From contig NZ_JBLWFK010000005.1 in NCBI RefSeq assembly GCF_048323675.1, positions 372,001 through 436,000 on the forward strand: 64,000 bases of DNA, given 5' to 3'. The DNA comes from Mangrovimicrobium sp048323675. GTDB lineage: Bacteria > Pseudomonadota > Gammaproteobacteria > Pseudomonadales > Halieaceae. Of the stretch, positions 1 through 10,200 are shown in pieces. Below the pieces are notes generated by a model. The model saw only the letters and a program-made list of their open reading frames with translations, was not told where the DNA came from and did no database searches. Position numbers and translations under genes: made by a program. The stretch's first letter is position 1. Every line of letters starts with the position of its first letter.

Positions 1-329
1 ACCACCAGTTCCGAGGCCGCCCGGGCGAGGCCCATCAGGTCGATCCCCTGGTGCTGGAAAAAGTTGTCGTCTTCCGCCGCCAGCAGGGCGTCGATGAACT
101 GCGGCGGAATCTGGTCGTAGGCCAGCGGACTGCGCTTCTGTTCGCCGAACTGGCCGATCAGGTCGCCCTCGCGGGTGTATACCCGCATGGGTGTCTGCAG
201 TTTCACGTCGCGCAATGTCTGCACGTCCGGAAGGTCCGGACTGAGGTAAAGGTAGATACCCGCGAGCAGCCATAACGCGCCAAACAGGCCTAAAAACATA
301 AAACGGAGCAGAAAGTTGAGAAAGCTCAT
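1..329 (-). CDS. mrcA: Penicillin-binding protein 1A, N-terminal part (cut by window start)
   Basis: Class A bifunctional peptidoglycan synthase anchored in the inner membrane (glycosyltransferase plus transpeptidase). Reading the minus strand from the ATG at 329 gives about 109 residues: a short cytoplasmic start, one membrane segment (roughly residues 5-28, rich in Leu/Phe), then the beginning of the GT51 domain, including EDDNFFQHQGID, which matches the EDxxFxxHxG catalytic motif. The rest lies outside the window. It is divergent from pilM, the same arrangement as ponA/pilM in Pseudomonas. The 175-bp gap between the two starts is clearly more AT-rich than its surroundings and must hold both promoters. 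Confidence 0.93.
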   Translation of the reverse strand, partial: MSFLNFLLRFMFLGLFGALWLLAGIYLYLSPDLPDVQTLRDVKLQTPMRVYTREGDLIGQFGEQKRSPLAYDQIPPQFIDALLAAEDDNFFQHQGIDLMGLARAASELV

Positions 330-504
330 GAATTCACTTTACAAAGTTGGGGCCTGAGTTAGTGTTATAAGCGGGGGCGGGCATGTATTTGGTAATTATA
401 TGCCTTTTTTGGTTTGGGATATATTTACCGCTATGTTATAAGTTCTTATTAATGTATCGGTGCATAAAAACATCCTAAGCTAGTGATACACATAGGGAAA
501 AGAG

Positions 505-1569
505 TTGCTTGGATTAATAGGGAAAAGAAAAGCGACACCGGTTCTGGGGCTTGATATCAGTTCGACGACAGTGAAGCTGCTGGAGTTGAGCTACTCAGGG
601 GGACGCTACCGGGTAGAGAGCTACGCAGTGAGCTCCCTGCCAGTGGACGCGGTCGTTGAAAAGAACGTCAACGACGTCGAGGGCGTTGCCAACGCCATCA
701 GCAGCGTCGTCGCCCAGTCGCGCACCAAGCTCAAGACCGTGTCTGCCGCAGTCGCCGGGTCTTCCGTCATCACCAAGGTGATCGACATGCCAGCCGGCCT
801 CAGTGAGGACGACATGGAGACCCAGCTTACGCTGGAGGCGGATCAGTACATCCCCTACCCGCTCGAGGAAGTCGCCATCGACTTCGAGATCCAGGGGCCA
901 TCGCCAAAAGGCGCCAACCAGGTCGAGGTCCTGCTGGCTGCCTGCCGCCGCGAGACCATCGATATGCGGGTAGCGGCCATCGAGGCCGCGGACCTGACGC
1001 CCAGGATCATGGATGTCGAAGCCTACGCGATGGAGAGAGCCTTTTCCCTGATACGCAATCAGCTCGATATCGACGAAGACGGTACGGTGGCGATTGTGGA
1101 TATCGGCGCGACCATGACCACTCTCAGCGTGATCACTGCCGACAGTACGATCTATACCCGCGAACAGCTTTTCGGCGGCAAGCAATTGACCGACGAAATC
1201 ATGCGCCGCTACGGCCTGCCGCTCGAAGAAGCGGGCCTGGCCAAGAAGCAGGGCGGCTTGCCCGACGACTACGAGCCCGAGGTTCTTGAACCCTTCAAGG
1301 ATGCGGTAGTCCAGCAGGTGGCGCGCTCGCTGCAGTTTTTCTTTTCCTCCAGCCAGTACAACGATGTCGACTGCATCGTCCTGGCCGGCGGTGTGGCTTC
1401 CATGGAGGGCTTGCCGGAACTTGTGCAGGAGAAGCTCGGCACGCCGACCTCCGTTGCCAATCCTTTTGCCGATATGTCGATTTCTTCCAGGGTCAATGCG
1501 GTGGCGCTGTCCAGTGATGCCCCGGCGATGATGATAGCTTGCGGGCTCGCGCTACGGAGTTTTGACTGA
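505..1569 (+). CDS. pilM: Type IV pilus assembly protein PilM
   Basis: Actin-like cytoplasmic ATPase-fold protein that binds the N-terminal tail of PilN and links the inner-membrane pilus alignment complex to the cytoplasmic motor. The 354 residues match the usual family length. Visible are the phosphate-binding style segment LGLDISSTTVKLLEL near the N-terminus, a second one (VAIVDIGATMTTLSV, about residue 195), and the C-terminal VLAGGVASMEGL typical of the FtsA/PilM fold. The start is TTG, placed by an AGGGAAAAGAG stretch just upstream and by homology. The last base of the stop is the first base of pilN, so the two are translationally coupled. First gene of pilMNOPQ. Confidence 0.96.
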   Translation: MLGLIGKRKATPVLGLDISSTTVKLLELSYSGGRYRVESYAVSSLPVDAVVEKNVNDVEGVANAISSVVAQSRTKLKTVSAAVAGSSVITKVIDMPAGLSEDDMETQLTLEADQYIPYPLEEVAIDFEIQGPSPKGANQVEVLLAACRRETIDMRVAAIEAADLTPRIMDVEAYAMERAFSLIRNQLDIDEDGTVAIVDIGATMTTLSVITADSTIYTREQLFGGKQLTDEIMRRYGLPLEEAGLAKKQGGLPDDYEPEVLEPFKDAVVQQVARSLQFFFSSSQYNDVDCIVLAGGVASMEGLPELVQEKLGTPTSVANPFADMSISSRVNAVALSSDAPAMMIACGLALRSFD

Positions 1570-2138
1570 TGGCCCAGATTAACTTACTCCCGTGGAGAGA
1601 AGAGCGGCGCCAACAGCTCAAGCGCGAGTTTCTTATGATTCTCGTCGTAGTGGCTGTTCTGGGTGCCGCCCTGGTATTCCTGGCCGACCGCATGGTGAAT
1701 GGCCAGATCGACTACCAGCGCCAGCGCAATAACTACCTGAGTACGCATATTCGTGAACTGGACAAGGAAGTCGCCGAGATCAAGGAGCTGCAGAAGCGCC
1801 GCAATGAATTGATCGATCGCATGCAGGTCATCCAGGAATTGCAGGGCAACCGCCCGGTCATTGTCCGGATCATGGACCAGATCGTGCGCACGGTGCCCGA
1901 TGGTGTGTTCTATTCATCCCTGAAGAATTCCAACAGGACCATCACCATCGATGGTATTGCCGAGTCCAATAACCGGGTGTCCAGCCTGATGCGCCGTCTC
2001 GATGCTTCCGACTGGCTGGCCTCGCCAAATCTGGACAAGGTGCAGGCGGCGCCAGAGTACGGTGACCAGGCCAACCGTTTCCATCTTACCGTCAAGGTCG
2101 AACTGCCGAATTCCGACCAACAGGAAGAGGGGCAGTGA
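1569..2138 (+). CDS. pilN: Type IV pilus assembly protein PilN
   Basis: Bitopic inner-membrane protein of the pilus alignment subcomplex. The N-terminus AQINLLPWREERR is the conserved INLLPWRE motif bound by PilM. One membrane helix follows (about residues 22-42), then a periplasmic coiled coil (about 45-95) and a ferredoxin-like domain that dimerises with PilO. Length 189 residues, normal for the family. It overlaps pilM by one base and is followed three bases later by pilO. Confidence 0.96.
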   Translation: MAQINLLPWREERRQQLKREFLMILVVVAVLGAALVFLADRMVNGQIDYQRQRNNYLSTHIRELDKEVAEIKELQKRRNELIDRMQVIQELQGNRPVIVRIMDQIVRTVPDGVFYSSLKNSNRTITIDGIAESNNRVSSLMRRLDASDWLASPNLDKVQAAPEYGDQANRFHLTVKVELPNSDQQEEGQ

Positions 2139-2141
2139 TTC

Positions 2142-2756
2142 ATGGCTATTGAGAACTCAATGCGCTCACTGCGCGAATTCGATATCAACGACCTGGATTT
2201 CGACAACGTCGGTTCCTGGCCGATCCTGATCAGAGTGTTCATCTGGATAGTGGTATTGGGTGTTGTGCTGGGCGGTGGTTACTACTACCACATCAAGGGC
2301 CTGCAGGAGCAGCTTGTTGCCGAGCAGAAAAAAGAAACAGCGCTGAAACAGGACTTCGAGAAGAAGGCATTTGAAGCTGCCAATCTCGAAGCCTACCGGC
2401 AGCAGCTCAAGGAGATGGAGGAGTCTTTCGGCGCCCTGGTCAAGCAGCTGCCCAGCGACACCGAAGTGCCCGGTCTGCTGGAAGATATCACCAATAAAGG
2501 CCTGCTGAACGGCCTGAAAATTGACTCGATCGACTTGCAGCCTGAAATTCAGCGCGAATTCTACGTTGAGCTGCCCATTTCGATAGTAGCCCGAGGTTCC
2601 TACCACGACCTCGGGGCATTTGTGAGCAGCATGGCAGCCCTGCCGCGGATTGTGACCCTGCACGACTTCACGATCAGCGCACCCAAGGGCGACGCCGACA
2701 GCCTGAGCCTGCGAATAATCGCAAAAACCTATCGGTACCGGGACGACGAGGTGTGA
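2142..2756 (+). CDS. pilO: Type IV pilus assembly protein PilO
   Basis: Partner of PilN in the inner-membrane alignment complex. The 204 residues show a cytoplasmic N-terminus, one membrane helix at about residues 27-47 (ILIRVFIWIVVLGVVLGGGY), a coiled coil, then a periplasmic ferredoxin-like domain. The ATG lies three bases after the pilN stop. The stop overlaps the region just before pilP, as expected in a tight operon. Confidence 0.95.
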   Translation: MAIENSMRSLREFDINDLDFDNVGSWPILIRVFIWIVVLGVVLGGGYYYHIKGLQEQLVAEQKKETALKQDFEKKAFEAANLEAYRQQLKEMEESFGALVKQLPSDTEVPGLLEDITNKGLLNGLKIDSIDLQPEIQREFYVELPISIVARGSYHDLGAFVSSMAALPRIVTLHDFTISAPKGDADSLSLRIIAKTYRYRDDEV

Positions 2757-2758
2757 GC

Positions 2759-3289
2759 ATGCTGCGACTGGTAAGCAAATTCGCCGTCCTCACCCTGCCG
2801 GTATTGCTGGTGGCCTGTGGTGGGCGCGGTTTCAGTGACCTCGATGCCTTCATGGCGGAAAAGCGCAGTCGTCCGGGGGGGATTATTGCGCCGATACCGA
2901 CCTTCAAGGCCTACGAGGCGTTTGGTTATAGCGCCACTACCCTGCGCAGTCCCTTCGAGCGGCCTATAGAGGTTCGTGAAATCGCCCAACTCCAGGCGGT
3001 CAGTGCGGTAAAACCTGACACCACGCGACCGAAGGAATTCCTGGAGCAATTTACCCTCGATTCGCTGCGCATGGTGGGTACGCTGGAGCGCAGCGGAACC
3101 GACTGGGCTTTGATCCGGGACCCCGAGGGCGGGGTACATCGGGTGACACTGGGGAATTATGTCGGTCGTCACTACGGCAAGATCGTGGAGCTGGGCGATG
3201 CCTGGGTGGCTGTTGTTGAGATTGTCAGCGATGGCAGCTCGGACGGCTGGGTCGAACGACCGCGCACAATCAAGTTGTCCGGAATGTGA
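2759..3289 (+). CDS. pilP: Pilus assembly lipoprotein PilP
   Basis: Inner-membrane lipoprotein that bridges PilNO to the secretin PilQ. The N-terminus is a lipoprotein signal with a lipobox at LLVACGG (Cys about residue 19). The C-terminal half is the PilP beta-domain, with RDPEGGVHRVTLGNYVGRHYG, a well conserved stretch. I chose the ATG at 2759 over the GTG at 2753 because GAGG at 2748-2751 is seven bases from the ATG and too close to the GTG. Length is then 176 residues. Confidence 0.93.
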   Translation: MLRLVSKFAVLTLPVLLVACGGRGFSDLDAFMAEKRSRPGGIIAPIPTFKAYEAFGYSATTLRSPFERPIEVREIAQLQAVSAVKPDTTRPKEFLEQFTLDSLRMVGTLERSGTDWALIRDPEGGVHRVTLGNYVGRHYGKIVELGDAWVAVVEIVSDGSSDGWVERPRTIKLSGM

Positions 3290-3361
3290 GCCGGGCCGTG
3301 GGTGATTGCCATGTCAAATAGAAAACAACATTTGGGGACAAGGGCCGTGGGGAAAGGAACA

Positions 3362-5455
3362 ATGCAAATAGGGAAGTGGACGTGGCTGGCGCTAGGCCTG
3401 CTGCTGGGAACCAGGGCGGTAGCGGCGGATCCCACCATCACCGACATTGAGTTCAGCTCCCGTTCAGGCAGCAAGTTTGAAGTCCGCCTGGATTTCGACC
3501 AGGCGCCACCTGCGATGCAGGCTTACACGATCGAGAAGCCGGCGCGCATCGCGGTGGATTTCCCCGGCGCGAAGAGCGCGCTGGCGGAAAAGCGCTTCGA
3601 GCTGCCCTACGGCAATGCGACCGGCGTTGTGGTCCTGGAATCCGGTGACCGTACCCGTATGGTCGTCAATCTGGTGAAACTGGTGCCCTACGAAACCCGG
3701 GTCGACGGCAACAGCCTGTTCCTGGTGGTTGGCCAGGATTCGGGCGACTACGTCAAACCGACCAGCGATCCCAATCGCCTGCCCAGCCAGGTAGAGGAAG
3801 TGGTCACCGTAAATTCTGAAATCAGCGACCTGCAATTCCAGCGTACGCCAGAGGGCGAGGGTCGCCTGACTCTGGAACTCACCAATCCTTCAGTAGATGT
3901 GAACGTCTACAGCGAAGGCGGGGACATCAAGGTGCAGTTTGTGGAAACCTCGGTACCCGAACGGCTGATGCGCCGCTACGATGTCACCGACTTCGCCACC
4001 CCGGTGAACAGTGTCGACGTGAATACCACGGAGCGTGGGGCCACGCTGACCCTGAAAACCCAGGGTGAATTCGATTACCTGGCCTACCAGACCGATAACC
4101 AGTATGTACTTAGCGTCAAGCCACTTTCCGCCCATGAGGTCGAGGAGCGGCGCAAGGAATTTGCCTACACCGGTGACCGCATCTCCCTCAACTTCCAGGA
4201 TATCGAGGTGCGGGCGGTGCTGCAGTTGATCGCGGACTTCACCGAACTCAACCTGGTGGCCAGCGATACCGTCTCCGGCCGTATCACCCTGCGCCTGCAG
4301 AACGTGCCCTGGGACCAGGCGCTGGAACTGGTGCTGAAAACCAAGGGTCTGGACAAGCGCCAGGTTGGCAACGTGCTGATGGTGGCGCCGGCCGCTGAAA
4401 TCGCCGAGCGCGAGCGCCAGGAAATTGAGGCGAGCAAGCAGATTGCCGAACTGGCCCCACTGCAGTCCGAGTTTGTCCGTATCCGCTATGCCAATGCCGC
4501 ACAACTGGTCACCCTGTTCAATGCCGGCGCAGAAGAGGGTGGCAAGCTGATTTCGGAGCGCGGTTCTGTCGTCGTCGATGCGCGGACCAATTCACTGATC
4601 ATCACGGATACCGCGGCCAAGCTTGCCGCGATTCGCGAGCTTATTGAGCGTGTCGACATTCCGGTACGCCAGGTAATGATCGAGTCGCGTATCGTGATCG
4701 CGAGTTCCGACCTGACCCACAACCTGGGTATTGAGTGGGGCGGTGGCTACCTGAATTCCAGTAAGGACAATATCCTTTCGGTCTCCGGCGACGCGGCCAA
4801 CGTGGTGGGTCTCAATAACTCGATTATCAACGGTTCGACGCCTTCCCTGTCCTATCCCGGCGCGCTGCTGGTTGACCTCGGCGTTGCCAGCACCAGCGGT
4901 TTCGCGGTCGGCTTTACCAGTGAAGACCTGTTCCTTACAGCCGAGCTTTCCGCGCTCGAGGCGGCCGGCCAGGGTGAGGTAGTTTCCCAGCCCAAGGTGA
5001 TTACCGGCGACAAGCAAAAGGCCAATATCAAGTCGGGTACCGAAATTCCCTATCAGGAGGCGGCTGCATCCGGTGCGACCTCGGTATCCTTCAAGGAAGC
5101 TGTACTGGAGCTTGAAGTAACCCCCAACATCACCCCGGATGACCGCATCTTGCTGGAACTGCAGGTCAAGCAGGATTCCGTGGGCGACCTGGTTCCCAGC
5201 GGTAACCTGGGCGGCTTCATCCCCTCCATCGACACCACGGAACTGAACACCCAGGTGCTGGTTGGCAACGGTGAAACCGTGGTACTGGGCGGGGTATTCA
5301 AGACTGAAGATATCGAGACCATCAACAAAGTGCCGTTCTTTGGTGACATTCCCTACGTCGGCGCTTTCTTCCGCAGCGAAACCAAGTCCAAGACCAAGAC
5401 GGAAACGCTGATCTTCATCACGCCACGGATCCTGGCCGATACCCTCCTCGATTAA
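3362..5455 (+). CDS. pilQ: Type IV pilus secretin PilQ
   Basis: Outer-membrane secretin forming the pore for pilus extrusion. Starting at the ATG at 3362 (AAGGA six bases upstream) gives 697 residues with a clean Sec signal (MQIGKWTWLALGLLLGTRAVA). The frame stays open further upstream (GTG 3302, ATG 3311), but that would bury the signal peptide. Domain order: two AMIN domains (about residues 25-110 and 150-240), an STN/secretin N0 domain (ISLNFQDIEVRAVLQLIADF, about 275), an N1 domain, then the secretin core (about 440-690) ending in TLIFITPRIL. The TAA overlaps the aroK ATG (TAATG). Confidence 0.97.
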   Translation: MQIGKWTWLALGLLLGTRAVAADPTITDIEFSSRSGSKFEVRLDFDQAPPAMQAYTIEKPARIAVDFPGAKSALAEKRFELPYGNATGVVVLESGDRTRMVVNLVKLVPYETRVDGNSLFLVVGQDSGDYVKPTSDPNRLPSQVEEVVTVNSEISDLQFQRTPEGEGRLTLELTNPSVDVNVYSEGGDIKVQFVETSVPERLMRRYDVTDFATPVNSVDVNTTERGATLTLKTQGEFDYLAYQTDNQYVLSVKPLSAHEVEERRKEFAYTGDRISLNFQDIEVRAVLQLIADFTELNLVASDTVSGRITLRLQNVPWDQALELVLKTKGLDKRQVGNVLMVAPAAEIAERERQEIEASKQIAELAPLQSEFVRIRYANAAQLVTLFNAGAEEGGKLISERGSVVVDARTNSLIITDTAAKLAAIRELIERVDIPVRQVMIESRIVIASSDLTHNLGIEWGGGYLNSSKDNILSVSGDAANVVGLNNSIINGSTPSLSYPGALLVDLGVASTSGFAVGFTSEDLFLTAELSALEAAGQGEVVSQPKVITGDKQKANIKSGTEIPYQEAAASGATSVSFKEAVLELEVTPNITPDDRILLELQVKQDSVGDLVPSGNLGGFIPSIDTTELNTQVLVGNGETVVLGGVFKTEDIETINKVPFFGDIPYVGAFFRSETKSKTKTETLIFITPRILADTLLD

Positions 5456-5967
5456 TGCCGGTTCAACGCGTATTCCTTGTCGGCCCCATGGGGGCCGGCA
5501 AGAGCACTATCGGCCGGGTACTCGCCGACGAGCTAAGCCTGCGCTTTGTCGACAGCGACAGCGAAATCGAGGCGCGCACCGGCGCGGACATCCCCTGGAT
5601 TTTCGATGTCGAAGGTGAGTCCGGATTCCGTGAGCGCGAACGCCAGGTTATCGAGGAAATGACCACCTGGGACGGCATCGTGCTGGCTACCGGCGGTGGC
5701 GCCGTGCTGGCGCCCGAGAATCGCACTGCCCTCGCGGGCAGGGGGTTTGTAGTCTACCTGTATACCAGTATCGACGAGCAGGTGCGGCGCACCCGCCGCG
5801 ATCGCAAGCGACCGCTCCTGCAGGGCGTCGATCCCGAGGCAACCCTGCGGGAGTTGATGCGCATTCGCGACCCCCTGTACCGGGAAATCGCGGACTGTGT
5901 CATCGATACCGCCGCCGGCACGCCCAAGTCCGTGGCCCAGCAGGTGGCGCTGGCAATTCCCGGGTAA
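5455..5967 (+). CDS. aroK: Shikimate kinase
   Basis: Phosphorylates shikimate at the 3-hydroxyl with ATP, step 5 of the chorismate pathway. The 170 residues start with the P-loop VGPMGAGKSTIGRVLA. The shikimate-binding DSD motif follows (VDSDSEIE), then the GESGFRERE segment, the ATGGGAVL Walker B-like glycine motif, and the lid Arg region (RRTRRDRKRPLL). The start codon overlaps the pilQ stop, and aroB follows about 60 bases later, as in pseudomonads and enterics. Confidence 0.97.
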   Translation: MPVQRVFLVGPMGAGKSTIGRVLADELSLRFVDSDSEIEARTGADIPWIFDVEGESGFRERERQVIEEMTTWDGIVLATGGGAVLAPENRTALAGRGFVVYLYTSIDEQVRRTRRDRKRPLLQGVDPEATLRELMRIRDPLYREIADCVIDTAAGTPKSVAQQVALAIPG

Positions 5968-6027
5968 AGACAGCTACCCCCCTCAGCCAGTATCATAGCC
6001 AGCCGTTTTGGGCTCGAGGAATTCCGT

Positions 6028-7116
6028 GTGTCCCTTCTGATGCATACCCTGCATGTCGACCTGGGTGAGCGCAGTTACCCCATTTACATCGGTCGCGACC
6101 TGCTCCGCGATCCGTCGCTGATTGCCCGGCATATCCGCGGTTCCCAGGTCGTCCTGGTCAGCAACGACACCGTCGCTCCGCTGTACCTCGATCACCTGAA
6201 AGCCTGCCTGGGTGAGCGCGGCCTGGTGACAGAAGTCATCCTGCCCGACGGCGAGCGCTACAAAACGCTGGAAAGCTATACCCGGATACTGGACCGGGTA
6301 ATGACCGACCGCCACAGCCGGACCACCACCATGATCGCCCTCGGCGGCGGGGTGATCGGCGATATCACCGGGTTTGCCGCGGCCTCCTACCAGCGCGGCG
6401 TGAATTTCATCCAGGTCCCCACGACACTGCTGTCCCAGGTGGACTCCTCCGTGGGCGGCAAGACCGCGGTCAATCATCCGCTTGGCAAGAACATGATAGG
6501 CGCCTTCTACCAGCCCGTCGCTGTGGTCATCGATATAGCCACGCTGGCGACCCTGCCACCCCGGGAGTTCGCCGCGGGACTCGCCGAGGTGGTCAAGTAC
6601 GGCCTGATTTGCGATGCACCGTTCTATACCTGGTTGCGCGAAAACATGCCCAAACTGCTGGCGCGGGAAGAGGCGGCCCTCGCCGAGGCGGTTGAGCGCA
6701 GCTGTGCCAACAAAGCGGCCGTGGTCGCCGAAGACGAGCGGGAATCCGGGCTGCGCGCAATCCTCAACCTGGGCCATACTTTTGGCCACGCCATCGAAAC
6801 CGCGCAGGGCTACGGCGAGTGGTTGCACGGTGAGGCCGTGGCGGCCGGGATGGCACTGGCCATGGAGATGTCGGCCCGCCGCGGCTGGCTGGCTATGGCC
6901 GAAGTCGACAGCTTCCGCAGCCTGCTGCGGACCATGGGGCTGCCCGAGCGCCCCCCCGCGGACATAAGCCCGGCGCAGTTTATCGACCTGATGGGGCGCG
7001 ACAAAAAAGTGGTCGACGGCAGTCTGCGGTTGGTGTTGTTGCGGGCGATAGGCCAGGCCTGTGTGGTTGACGACGCCACGGAACAAGAATTGCATGCATT
7101 GTTGGGAGGCGGCTGA
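6028..7116 (+). CDS. aroB: 3-dehydroquinate synthase
   Basis: NAD- and Zn-dependent cyclisation of DAHP to 3-dehydroquinate. NAD-binding glycine motif GGGVIGDITGFAA; substrate/metal region SSVGGKTAVNHPLGKN; metal ligands Glu in ELAEVVKYG-type segment (GLAEVVKYGLI) and His in LNLGHTFGHAIE. Length 362 residues, normal. The start is the GTG at 6028, because GAGGA at 6016-6020 is correctly spaced. The ATG at 6040 (MHTLHVDLGERSYPIYIG) fits homologues slightly better but lacks a ribosome site, so the first four residues are uncertain. Confidence 0.96.
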   Translation: MSLLMHTLHVDLGERSYPIYIGRDLLRDPSLIARHIRGSQVVLVSNDTVAPLYLDHLKACLGERGLVTEVILPDGERYKTLESYTRILDRVMTDRHSRTTTMIALGGGVIGDITGFAAASYQRGVNFIQVPTTLLSQVDSSVGGKTAVNHPLGKNMIGAFYQPVAVVIDIATLATLPPREFAAGLAEVVKYGLICDAPFYTWLRENMPKLLAREEAALAEAVERSCANKAAVVAEDERESGLRAILNLGHTFGHAIETAQGYGEWLHGEAVAAGMALAMEMSARRGWLAMAEVDSFRSLLRTMGLPERPPADISPAQFIDLMGRDKKVVDGSLRLVLLRAIGQACVVDDATEQELHALLGGG

Positions 7117-7136
7117 CCGGGCTGGCGCCCGGTTTG
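7116..7136 (+). terminator. Intrinsic terminator after aroB
   Basis: Seven-base stem ACCGGGC (7116-7122) pairs with GCCCGGT (7127-7133) over a four-base loop, with a short run of T at the end. It sits directly at the aroB stop and overlaps the start of the predicted gltB promoter. The T run is only three long, so termination may be weak. Confidence 0.5.
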
Positions 7137-7162
7137 TCGGAATCTGGCCGACTGTGTAAAAT
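7134..7162 (+). promoter_or_regulatory. Predicted sigma-70 promoter for gltBD
   Basis: TTGTCG (7134-7139) and TAAAAT (7157-7162) are separated by exactly 17 bases and lie about 90 bases upstream of the gltB ATG. This is a sequence match to sigma-70 consensus only (4/6 and 5/6). Confidence 0.45.
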
Positions 7163-7250
7163 AGCGCCCCCTTTTGCCGTGCCCGGCTCTTTTTCGAGTT
7201 TCTGGGCAAAAGCTTAAGTTTTTGTTTTTTCTAATTATTTTGGACTGACT

Positions 7251-10200
7251 ATGAGCGCAGGCCTGTACAGACCTGAAGAGTTCCGCGACAACTGCGGGTT
7301 CGGACTGATAGCCCATACCTCGGGCGATGCCAGCCATCGCCTGTTGCAAACCGCAATCGAGTCCCTCACCTGCATGACCCACCGCGGTGGTATTGCGGCA
7401 GATGGCAAGACCGGTGATGGCTGTGGCCTGCTGATGCAGATGCCGGTCCAGTTCATGCGAACCCTGGCCCAGGAGTGTTTTTCCGCCGAGCTTTCCGAGA
7501 GCTTCGCGGTGGGACAGATTTTCCTCAGCCAGGACGAGGCATTGGCCAAAACCGCACGCGCGGCTACGGAGCAGGCGCTCACCGACCAGGGCTTCAAGGT
7601 ACTGGGCTGGCGCGAAGTACCCACCGACCCCTCGGTATGCGGAGACATCGCCCTGCAAACCCTGCCGCGCATCGAGCAGGTATTCGTCGACGGGCCGGGC
7701 TTTTCCGATGTCGACCTGGCCACGCGGCTGTTTGTCGCCCGCCGCAAGGCGGAAATCGCCAACGAAGCCGACGGTGATTTCTATATCTGCAGCCTCTCCG
7801 GCCGGGTGATTTCCTACAAGGGCCTGATGATGCCGGTAGACCTGCCGCGCTTCTACCCGGACCTCGCCGACCAGCGCCTGGAAACCGCGATCTGTGTATT
7901 CCACCAGCGTTTTTCCACCAACACCATGCCGCGCTGGCCGCTGGCGCAGCCCTTCCGCCTGCTCGCGCACAACGGTGAGATCAACACCATCGACGGCAAC
8001 CGCAACTGGGCCGAGGCGCGCACCGCGCGTTTCGAGACCGAGCGGCTTCCCAATATCCGCGAGATCGCCCCACTGGTGAACCGCACCGGCTCGGACTCCT
8101 CCAGCCTCGACAACATGCTGGAACTGCTGCTGACCGGTGGCGTGGATATGCCGCGCGCCCTGCGCATGCTGATTCCGCCGGCCTGGCAGAACATGGAGTT
8201 GATGGACTCCGACCTGAAGGCGTTTTACGAGTACCACTCCATGCACATGGAGCCCTGGGACGGTCCCGCCGGCGTGGTCCTGACCGACGGTCGCTACGCG
8301 GTCTGCCTGCTCGACCGCAACGGCCTGCGCCCGGCGCGCTGGGTGCGCACCAAGGACGGCTTTATCACCCTCGCCTCGGAAGTGGGTACCTACGGCTACA
8401 AGAGTGAAGACGTCATCGCCAAGGGGCGCGTGGGACCCGGCCAGATCCTCATGGTCGACACGCATACCGGAGAATTGCTGCAGACCGAAGAGATCGAGAA
8501 TCGCCTGAAAAACCGCCAGCCCTACAAGCGCTGGCTGCAGGAGAAGGCCCAGCGTATCGAGGGCACCCTGGCCTCCGAAGCCGTTTCCGGCCTCGAGCGC
8601 GATCAGGTCAAGGCCTACATGAAAATGTTCCAGGTCAGCTTCGAGGAGCAGGACCAGGTGCTGCGCCCGCTCGGTGAATCCGGTAACGAGGCGGTGGGCT
8701 CCATGGGCGACGATACCCCCATGGCAGTGCTGTCGCGCACCCAGCGCCCCCTGTACGACTTCTTCCGCCAGAAATTCGCCCAGGTCACCAACCCGCCGAT
8801 CGATCCCCTGCGGGAAACCATCGTCATGTCCCTGGAAACCGACCTCGGCGGCGAGAAAAACGTGTTTTCCGAGGGTCCGGAGCACGCCGACCGCGTTATC
8901 CTGACCTCGCCGGTCCTGTCCCAGGGCAAGTTCAATACCCTGATGAACCTGGATCGCCCCGGTTTCACCGTGTGCCGGGTGGACTGTACCTATACTGCCG
9001 CCGACTCCGACCTCGAGCAGGGCATCGCCGCGGTGCAGGCAGCCGCTGAACAGGCCGTGCGCGAGGGCGCGACTATCCTGGTGCTGTCCGATCGCGGCAT
9101 CAGCAAGGAGCGCCTGCCGGTGCACAGCCTGCTGGCCACCGGTGCAGTGCACCACCACCTGATCAAGCAGGGCCTGCGCGCCGATGCCAATATCGTCGTG
9201 GAAACCGCGAGTGCGCGGGATTCCCACCAGATTGCCTGCCTGCTCGGTTTTGGTGCTACCGCGATCTATCCCTACCTGGCCTACAGCGTCCTCGAGGAAC
9301 TGATCCGTTCCGGGGAGCTGCTCGGTGAACCGAGCGTCTGCTACAAGAACTACCGAAAGGGGATCAACAAGGGCCTGTTGAAAATCATGTCCAAGATGGG
9401 CATTTCGGCGGTCTCCTCCTACCGTGGCGCGCAGCTCTTCGAGGCCATCGGCCTGGCGAAGAGTGTGGTAAATACAGCGTTCTGTGGCGTGGCTTCGCGC
9501 ATCGAGGGCGCCGGGTTTGCCGAACTGGAAGCCGACCAGAAAGCGCTGGCGGCCGACGCCTGGGTGCCGCGCAAGCCGATCGCCCCGGGCGGCCTGCTGA
9601 AATACATGCACGGCCAGGAATACCACGCTTTCAACCCCGACGTGGTGACCGCCCTGCAACAGGCGGTGGCCAGCGGGAACTATGCGGATTACCAGCGCTA
9701 CGCGACCCTGGTCAACGAACGCCCCGTGGCAACCCTGCGCGACCTGATGCGTCCGGTTATCACGGGCGAGGGCATCGCCCTCGACCAGGTCGAACCGATC
9801 GAGAAAATCCTGCCGCGCTTCGACTCCGCCGGCATGTCGCTGGGCGCATTGAGTCCCGAAGCCCACGAGGCGCTGGCCGTTGCGATGAACCGCATCGGTG
9901 CGCGCTCCAACTCCGGTGAAGGTGGTGAGGACCCGGCGCGCTACGGCACCGAGCGCTCCTCCAAGATCAAGCAGATCGCCTCCGGCCGTTTTGGCGTTAC
10001 CCCGCACTACCTGGTAAACGCCGAGGTGCTGCAGATCAAGGTGGCCCAGGGTGCCAAGCCCGGCGAGGGTGGCCAGTTGCCCGGTGGCAAGGTCAACGAC
10101 CTGATTGCCCGCCTGCGTTATTCCGTGCCGGGCGTGACCCTGATTTCACCGCCGCCACACCACGATATCTATTCCATCGAGGATCTCGCGCAGCTCATCT

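Noticed and set aside
51..275. Short plus-strand frame at the window start
   Set aside because: It is antisense to the PBP1A gene, whose membrane helix and GT51 motif are clear.
6810..10007. Very long open frame (over 1000 codons) on the minus strand across aroB/gltB
   Set aside because: It is the antisense shadow of gltB in GC-rich DNA, where stop codons are rare in the opposite frame. The translation is low-complexity His/Gly/Arg-rich and shows no domain.
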